In this document: piece after piece, positions 56,747 through 64,000 of the stretch | Numbering within the stretch: the stretch's first letter is position 1 | Layout: every line of letters starts with the position of its first letter | Source: Enoplolaimus lenunculus | Lineage: Eukaryota; Nematoda; Enoplea; Enoplida; Thoracostomopsidae | Direction of reading: 5' to 3' | DNA: 64,000 nucleotides | Assembly: GCA_030248215.1 (NCBI GenBank) | Contig: JASANG010000809.1 | Location: 122,208-186,207 of the forward strand | The notes under the pieces: model-generated | The model's input: the letters and a program-made list of their open reading frames with translations, nothing else | Databases searched by the model: none | What the model was told of the DNA's origin: nothing | Program-made: the position numbers and the translations under genes

Positions 56747-59700
56747 ATAGTTTGATCGTTAATGCTAATGGTTCAAGTACACTGTCTGCGCATTCAGTTT
56801 GGGGCGTATTAAGGGGTCTGGAAACATTTAGTCAACTTATCTTCAACGATACTAGTCACGGCAAGGTAGGTATGAGCGAATTTTACTGTTGCATTGTCTG
56901 CTTTTGTAGCATAAGATTAAAATTGTCCAGCTCATTATTATTGAACGTAGCACACTTCGATCAAGGGCGGATCTAGAAATTTTCGACGGTGTACGGGCTG
57001 GCAAAAGTTATGAAACGCAATTTTATCTACTGAATACTATATATGCCAAATTTCTGAGAGGGAAAAATTGTACGGTAAGGGACACTAGTTTTGCTCTTCT
57101 ACGCTTTCTTGTAATATTTAAGATTAACGCTTAGGCTTAAACTAATGCTTAGGTAAAGGCTTAGGTACGGGTTTAGGCAACTAAGCGTGGCATAATCCTG
57201 TGGATATGAAAGTGTACAAGAGCCGATTACTCAGCTTTATGACGAATTATGTTGCTAAAAAGTAATAATTGTTAAATACCTGTAAATTGTTGAATTCTTT
57301 AAACACTACATTGGGATAATACGGTTTATATAGCACGAAAATACAATAACGTGCACGAGAATTGCCTCAGCAAATGATGTTGATTAATGGAAGAGGTTGA
57401 TTAATCCATGTATATAATAAATGCTGTCTGAGCTGAACGGTTTCAATAATACCTGTTTCTACAACATAACTAAAATCGTAAACTTAGAGCAAAATTAAGT
57501 AATTTTCGTCGACGCCACGGAGAAGTATAAGAGGATTGATAGAAAAGATACATTTTTTCCTAAATTTCTTGAGAGACAATACAAAATATACCTGCATTTA
57601 ACAGGAATTAGAATATTTTTCTAAAAATGAAATTCTACATTACCGAAATGTGATACTTGTGACGTCACTCGTTGTGGCTCTTGTTGTGAACCGAGTTTGA
57701 AGTTTAAATGGTGTGGTTTTTAGCAAGAGTTGGTCGAGTTGAAAATTTACCATTTTCTATTTTTAGCTTATGATTCGCGTTGCAGCGATCACAGACTTTC
57801 CTCGATTCAAGCATCGTGGCGTACTTATCGACACATCGAGACATTTTTTGTCTGTTGAAAAAATTTTACAAAATATTGTAAGAATTGAATTTTTTTATTA
57901 ATGACGTTGCTGACCATTTTGTGAGCTTGCAAATGCAGATGATGTACGCTGTCGTTTAGTGCAATAATATACATCATGGTATAATCGGACGTCTGCATCC
58001 GTCTACGGCTGAAAGAGTCGGCATCGACCTCCGGTAGAATTATTACCGAAGGTTTAGAAAATCTTGGCAGTGAACATATTCGCATTTATAAAACTTGTTT
58101 TCTTCAGTGAGTTTGTATTATTTTGAATAATTAGAAAGCCTTAAATTCGCAATGTTTTAAAAAAATCTGAAATATTAATTTTTATAAACCCGTTGTAAAT
58201 AATTATTGTAAAAATTAGCAAAAAAACAGCATCATTTTTTATTACCTTCGGCATTATTCGATGTCCACCAGCTCCGACTTTTTAACTGCGGAAGAGCAAT
58301 TAATTACACGAGCAATAAAATTCTTTGAAAAGTGGATTAGTTTTCAGGATTTATGTGCTCAAAACAAAATGAACGTACTGCATTGGCATATAGTCGACGA
58401 AGTTGCATTTCCATACGTCAGTACGAGATTCCCGGATCTTAGTGGAAAGGTATATATATTAAATGCACGGGATGTGCTGTAACTTATAACCGTTTTCTCA
58501 ATGTGTGCAGCCCATATCACCAGATAGTAATAGGTCTTGTAACTTTCTAATTAGCAAATGATGAGCTAAAAAATTCAGCAGATTTTTTTTTGCATTCGAT
58601 TTACCCTACCTTAGTACAAATTTTGAAATCTGTAATTGCATGAGGTCGTCTGTTCGTAAACCCATCGCTAACTAGTGATAGGTGTTATAACATTTGAGAA
58701 TATGGGCCTTAATGCCTACCAGCCTAAGCCAAGCCATGTAATGTTTTAGGGAAGGACTGAGCTTGTTTGAGGAAACATTAAAATCATGGAGTTAGAAACT
58801 GATTTGATTACTTGGCCAGTATTCTCAAATGTGTGCAGCACCTATCACCATTTGACAGGCCTCGAGCAGACACCCCCCATACCCTCCTTTTGGGGGAACC
58901 CAGTCCCTAAAGGGGCCCCACTCTAACCGGTTGAAACAAAAAGCGCTTAAGTTTCAAAATGCGCCTGGCTTCTCGCTTGCTTCGCTCGCGAGTTTGGGGG
59001 TCCCCTGGAATTTGGGGGAGCTCCTACCCCTGCCTGCTCCGGCACTACCAGTTGATGATAGATATTGTAACTTTCGAATCAGTGAATGCTGATACTCAAA
59101 TTCAGCGCATTTTTCGCATATTATTTACTGTGCTCCTGTACCAATTCTGAGCTCAGCTGAAATAATTATTGATTTGGAAAACCTATTAACTGATGATAGT
59201 TGCTATACACATCGGAGAGTATGAGCGCTTATCTAAGCAAATAAACTGTTATAACTCTGAAAGATTGCTATGTCTATATTTAAATTCGTATGCCATAATG
59301 ACAAGCACAAGAACTTATACCGCAAATAGTTTTTCTGTGGGCCTGGAGATCACTGTTGCATTTAGGCACGCACGTAACAGTATTCTAAGCATATTAGTAA
59401 GGCTAAACATCAGCGCAAGGATAAGTCTAAAACTAAGCCTAAGGTTAAATCAAAAAATTAAGCTAAAATTTACGCCTACGCTTTTGCAGTGTCGAGGGAA
59501 TACGGGATGCCTCTAAAAAAGGAAAATGGGCTGGTGCGAGCATGAAATAAGTGCAGTTGCTAGATTTGAATTCGTTTTCAAAGGCGGATTTAAAGTTAAC
59601 AGTTTAATAAATGTGGCCCCGGATATACTTTTAGTATAGCGGCTGGTGTTTTTTGATGGTTCTCTTAGACGCATGATTTATGGATTATTGTTCAATTCAA

Positions 59701-62700
59701 AATATAATTTCAGGGAGCTTATACGCAGCATCACATATATTCGCAGTCGGACGTAGCGTACATTATTGAGTATGGCCGATTGCGAGGGATACGCATTATT
59801 CCTGAATTTGATACTCCAGGTGTGTTGTTTGTTTCGTTTCTTAGCTATACTATTTTGAGCTAGTGTTACTTTTAGGCCCATAATCTCTAGACTAAGCAGA
59901 TTTGTAAGCCTAAGCTTAAGTGTTAAAATAAGTATTCCTAACGCTAAGTCTAATCCAAAGCTTAAGCCTACGCCAAATCCTCTAAGCCTAAGCTTAAGGA
60001 AAAATAGTTTAAACTTTATAGTTGCATTAACATGAGACGGTGTTAATCGATGTTGCATGTTAACAGTTACGAACATTGTATTTAGTTCCGTGCTTATTGT
60101 GTGATAAGCCAGTAGAAGACAATGCGGGGGCCCCAGTGATGAAATAGCAGCTCCCGATATTTTTCTAAGACTGTCAGGCTGTCTGATAACTGTTTTAGTA
60201 TAAGATAGCTTCGGTTTGCCGTGAAATGTTTCGTGTAGTGACGGAGTGAAAAACTGGTGTAATGTTATCAAGATATAAAGAATAATAGCTTGATTCGCGT
60301 CTACTATGCCAGAGTGAGATTGAATTCAGTTGAACACGCTGTGTTTAATCACTCAACGTCGAGACTGTGGAATCATATGACCGGAAATTTCTTCATAACT
60401 GTAAAGCGTTCTGTGATTCGTGCCCGTTGCCAGAGTTGGTAACCTTAGGCTTCACCCGCCTTATAAGTTTCTGGAATCTAGAAAAAATTTCAACTGCGCT
60501 TATAAGTTGTGTGAATGCTTTACAGTTGTATGTTGCTTGATACGAACCTGCTACGATTACTGTACCGTTTGAATATTAATATTTAATTGTGTTTTCGACA
60601 ATTTTATTGTTTCAGGACATTCGTTATCGTGGGGCCCCGGACAACCTGGTCTGTTGACAAAGTGTTATACGAAAGGGAATCCAGACGGCACGTTTGGGCC
60701 AATTGATCCTTCAAACACTGCAAATTATGATTTTCTGTTAGCGCTGTTCCAAGAAGTTACGCATGTGTTTCCGGACAGCTATATTCATCTTGGCGGTGAT
60801 GAGGTTCCGTTTGGATGCTGGTGAAATATTAATGTTTATGCTGCATTATAATTTTAATTTAATTTTTTAATTAATTTAGCAGCAAAAAAATTAGTTTTAA
60901 ATTGTCTAATTCGTTGAAGTGTCATTATCAGAGTTGCTCGCTGCCCGCGGGTTCCCACAGCTAAACCTGGGCGGGGTAAGACAATTTTGACGCGGTTATA
61001 CTCGCAGGTAAAAAAACTTCCGCGGGTAAGGCGCAGGCTGGATAAAGAAACAACCTTTACCCACTTGACCTGTGGTCATTATTAGTTGAAAAACACGTAT
61101 ATAGGGCACCGGGTTTTGGTTTAAGTAGCTGATGAAATAATTCAGAACCAGTATGTGCATAGTTTTAGCTTTAGTGTGTTGTTTGTTTGTTTGTTTGTTT
61201 GTACATGTTGAGTATATGACTAAACTAATTTTATTAGCATATTTTTCATCGAAATATTGTGTTTTAGGTTAAGTAATCCCGATATCATCAAGTTTATGCA
61301 ACTTTACAATATTTCCAACGGTGCCAAATTAGAAGAATATTATATTAAAAAGTATGTTTCCCAGATTTCAATATGTTACATGGTTTGTTGCGTTTATGCT
61401 TTACTTATTGATTTGAAACTTGTTTCAGACGGAAAAATACAATAACATAATATTGTTTTTATACAAGACGCTTCCATGGAATGGTGGGATTTTATAGAAA
61501 TAATACAAATTAAAAAAAGAGTAATCGACTTGATATGGATGTAACGGATGTGGATGTTTCAAAATTTCCGGATGAAAATATTAATGCGCATTGTTAAATA
61601 TAAGATTTGCGGATGCGAATGTTGATGCGGATTTTCAAATATCAAATCCGCGTGTGTGGGAACGTCTTGCAGGTGTCGTTTCGTAAAATCTGGTGTGGGA
61701 ACGCGTTGCGGGTATCTTCGTTTAGAATCTTGTGTGGGAACGCGTTGCGGGTATCTTCGTTTAGAATCTTGTGTGAGAACGTCGTGCAGATGTCGTTTCA
61801 TAGAATCTTGCGCTGAAAGTCTTGCGGGTGTCCTTTCGTGGGTTCAGCAATTGGGGTTTGCTGGTCATTCAGTATTTCTAGCAAACTGCTAATATAACAT
61901 GTATGTTGTGATTGATACTTTCACTGTGTATTCAGTGCGTGGTTACGGTTCCCGTACTCCCCTTTAGGACGGCGGCAAGTACTGATCCATCATGCGATAT
62001 CGAAACAATTTGCGCCTTCATCGCAATTCAGCTCAAGAGTTATGTGATTTGAGCTTATATATTTGGTTTCTCGCTTGGTTTGCTAGCGAATTTTCTTGTG
62101 CCATTGTACATTGCGTCAACTCGTAGGTGCCCCTGCTTAGTTAAGCTCCTACGCTCATGGTTAATATTTTACAAATCGGGCCCATCTCGCACACAGGGGA
62201 GGGAGAAAGGTGTGCTCGGATAGGATACCCTTGCCGTGGTCCTGAATATAAAGTTGAATAACGTAGAAACATTTCAATCAATCGAATTTTTGGCTTTCAG
62301 TTTGTTGTCATTGGTTGAACAAGCACGCACTAATATTAGTTATACTGTTTTGGCAAGAAGTATTCGATAACAAAGTCAAGGTATGTGTTGCAATGTTGTT
62401 TGTAAGCTATATTTGGGTCACGCAATCAGGTGTGGCCAGGGTGCCACCGGATATTAATTTACCGGATATCACGAACCGGAATACGAATATTGGTTTTTTG
62501 ATATCCGGTCGCACTTTTCGGTGCGGCTCCACACAAACACATGTGAAGCTCGTTGTTGTTGCATCAAATGAGTCGAGATCATCGTCACTGTTGTTGATTA
62601 GAACTGTGACAGTCATTTTTGCAGTGACCAAAAATTTGCAAAGAAATTATCCATATTCGGGGTATAATAGTTTCAACGTAGTGTTCTCAGTTGCAATTTT

Positions 62701-63822
62701 ACGGGTGGTAATAAAACATTAATGATTTTATTTTATGAGTATTAGTATTTTTCGGACCAGCCGACGTTTCACTTTCTAACAATAATCAGAATAGTCGTTG
62801 AGCTAAACATACAACCACGGCAAGGTTATTGTTAAACTATTAATATCGTCGAAAACGATTTTGTTGACTTACAAGCAAGGTCCAAAGTTTTCTAGGGTAG
62901 CGATTTTTCCGAGGGAGGAAGGGACTCGGAGCCTTCCTGGCCTCACTCTACGGGCCCACTCGTATTCATTTGTTGAGTTTAGTAGTTGCCATGGGTTTTC
63001 GAATTAGAACGTCACAAGAAGCGTTTTTTTGCCAAGTTCAATCACAGGGTCAATCCGACGATGATAATTGATGAATGGAAAAGTGGATCGAATAAAGACC
63101 GCGGCTACAAACTCGGAAATATCACAAAGGCTGGTTTGCGAGTGTAGACATCATCATGCTGGTATTCTTCTGAAGCTACTGTGTCGTACGGTCCTGATTG
63201 GTCCAAATACTACGCGTGTGATCCACATAATTTCACCGGTAAGCTTTATTGCATAAAACGTGCGCCCGTAGCCGGAGGCGGCCCAAAAACGGCTGAGTCC
63301 CCATTGGCAAAATTCTGGCCGCCCTCAAGAAAACTGTCAACCTTGAATGCAGGTCATCGAAAACCATTGTATGCCCCTCCTGGAGCCATTTTTCCCCCCC
63401 CCTGTAACACGCGCGAAGCTGGCTACGGGCTTGATAAAATGTGAATTTTTTTTCGGTTAAGCCCAGCGCACTTTTTGAGCAAATTCAAATGACCTGTTCT
63501 GTTCGTAACCAGTCAAATTATTTCAAAAAGAGCTAAAAAATTAATAAAATAACAGGCATTCAAGGAATACAAAAAACCTAAAAGTGAGAGTTTCTTGCCG
63601 AGGCTGCTCAGCTCTTTTTTACTCCAGTCCAGTTGCGAGTCAGAGCCAAGTTCCCTTTATGGCAAACTTTCACTCGTCACCCTAACCACTCGGAATCATA
63701 GACCGAGTGTCAATGGAAAGTACGAAGAATATTTATGATAATTCCATTTAACGTGTAGATTTATATATTAACAATATGTGGGGAGAGTACGTTGACGCAA
63801 CAAATTCTATTTCGCGTACTTG
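56747..63822 (+). pseudogene. Beta-hexosaminidase, right-arm copy, 5'-less and damaged in distal exons
   Basis: Exons mirror the left arm: 56747-56865, 57767-57877, 58348-58449, 59714-59819, 60616-60820, 61268-61351, 62301-62380, about 63049-63238 and a remnant at about 63775-63822. The first six encode the same protein as the left arm, including HWHIVDE and [10 protein letters not shown]. The seventh has one extra T (GTTTTGG where the left arm has GTTTGG), shifting the frame before the WQE motif. The eighth has a TAG where the left arm has TTG, and six inserted bases. The ninth has lost its acceptor and first half, including GGEAC, and its donor is GTTAGC instead of GTAAGC. As written it cannot make a full enzyme. 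Sequencing error in a fold-back read could mimic this. Confidence 0.75.
61656..61802. repeat. 39-bp minisatellite (right arm)
   Basis: Mirror of 49719-49865 with the same unit number. It differs by one substitution in the array and by single-base losses just outside it. Confidence 0.8.
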
Positions 63823-64000
63823 GTTAGCGACAATTTTATAGTTGAAGATAAAGTTGATCTTTAAAAAACGTTACCTGTCTATACCGAGCTAAATGATAGT
63901 AGTTATACTGAGGTACGCTCATACATTTCGAATTTCGAAATTGAAGTTACGATGGTACCTGTTTGATTGGCCGGTTTTTGGGTTTGTACAACGACTGGCT

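Larger units (their letters stand above)
56219..64000. repeat. Right arm of the giant inverted repeat
   Basis: Reverse complement of 47365-55292. It is almost identical to the left arm from about 56320 to 61900, then differs by several per cent with clustered substitutions and small indels, plus a ~170-bp loss near 63775. It carries mirrored copies of every left-arm MITE and minisatellite. It runs to the end of the window. Confidence 0.95.

Noticed and set aside
58261-58347. An N-terminal extension of hexosaminidase exon 3 starting at an ATG
   Set aside because: The acceptor TTTTCAG at 58341-58347 joins exon 2 to exon 3 in phase and gives the conserved wording, so the DNA before it is intron.
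1-64000. LTR retroelements, Polintons or other virus-like elements
   Set aside because: No long terminal repeats, integrase, capsid or polymerase motifs were recognised in any frame.

Overview
The window is nuclear DNA from an animal. It holds spliced genes with GT-AG introns (one GC-AG), AT-rich introns and intergenic DNA, and genes whose proteins match metazoan families: a p55-type MAGUK, nucleoporin SEH1, an FAD polyamine-oxidase-like enzyme and a GH20 beta-hexosaminidase. Genes are small (about 1.7 to 9 kb) and intergenic gaps mostly modest, which suggests an invertebrate with a compact genome. The phylum cannot be settled from this sequence alone. All gene calls were made by joining exons by eye on splice signals, reading phase and family motifs.

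Layout: 1550-7557 (+) is the 3' part of an MPP2/MPP6 (Varicose)-type MAGUK whose 5' exons lie left of the window. 12289-14011 (+) is a two-exon gene for a small secreted protein with eight cysteines. 14501-15622 is a four-unit tandem array in which each unit has its own terminal inverted repeats (TIRs) and a tRNA-like segment. 15803-23714 (-) is a complete SEH1 gene of nine exons, whose introns hold a 21-bp minisatellite and a 354-bp tandem SINE array. 23715-37428 has no recognisable gene and many short TIR elements. 37429-44201 (+) is a complete polyamine-oxidase-like gene of nine exons with an unusual repeat-bearing insertion. 46329-54772 (-) is a beta-hexosaminidase lacking its 5' exons.

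The outstanding structure is a large palindrome. About 7.9 kb (47365-55292) reappears in inverted orientation at 56219-64000 around a spacer of about 0.93 kb, and the right arm runs off the window. The axis cuts the hexosaminidase gene, so both arms carry it head to head without the N-terminal exons. The inner ~6 kb of the arms is nearly identical. Further out the arms differ much more, and the right-arm gene is broken there. This could be a real inverted duplication with gene conversion, or an assembly or fold-back read artefact; both readings are set out in the findings.

The non-coding DNA is dominated by short non-autonomous TIR elements (MITEs) of at least eight families. Several have 8-bp target duplications typical of hAT elements. 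In four families the interior is occupied or replaced by tandem repeats (21-bp, ~80-bp and TTAGGC-like units) or a tRNA-like cassette. No LTR element, Polinton or other virus-like element was recognised.
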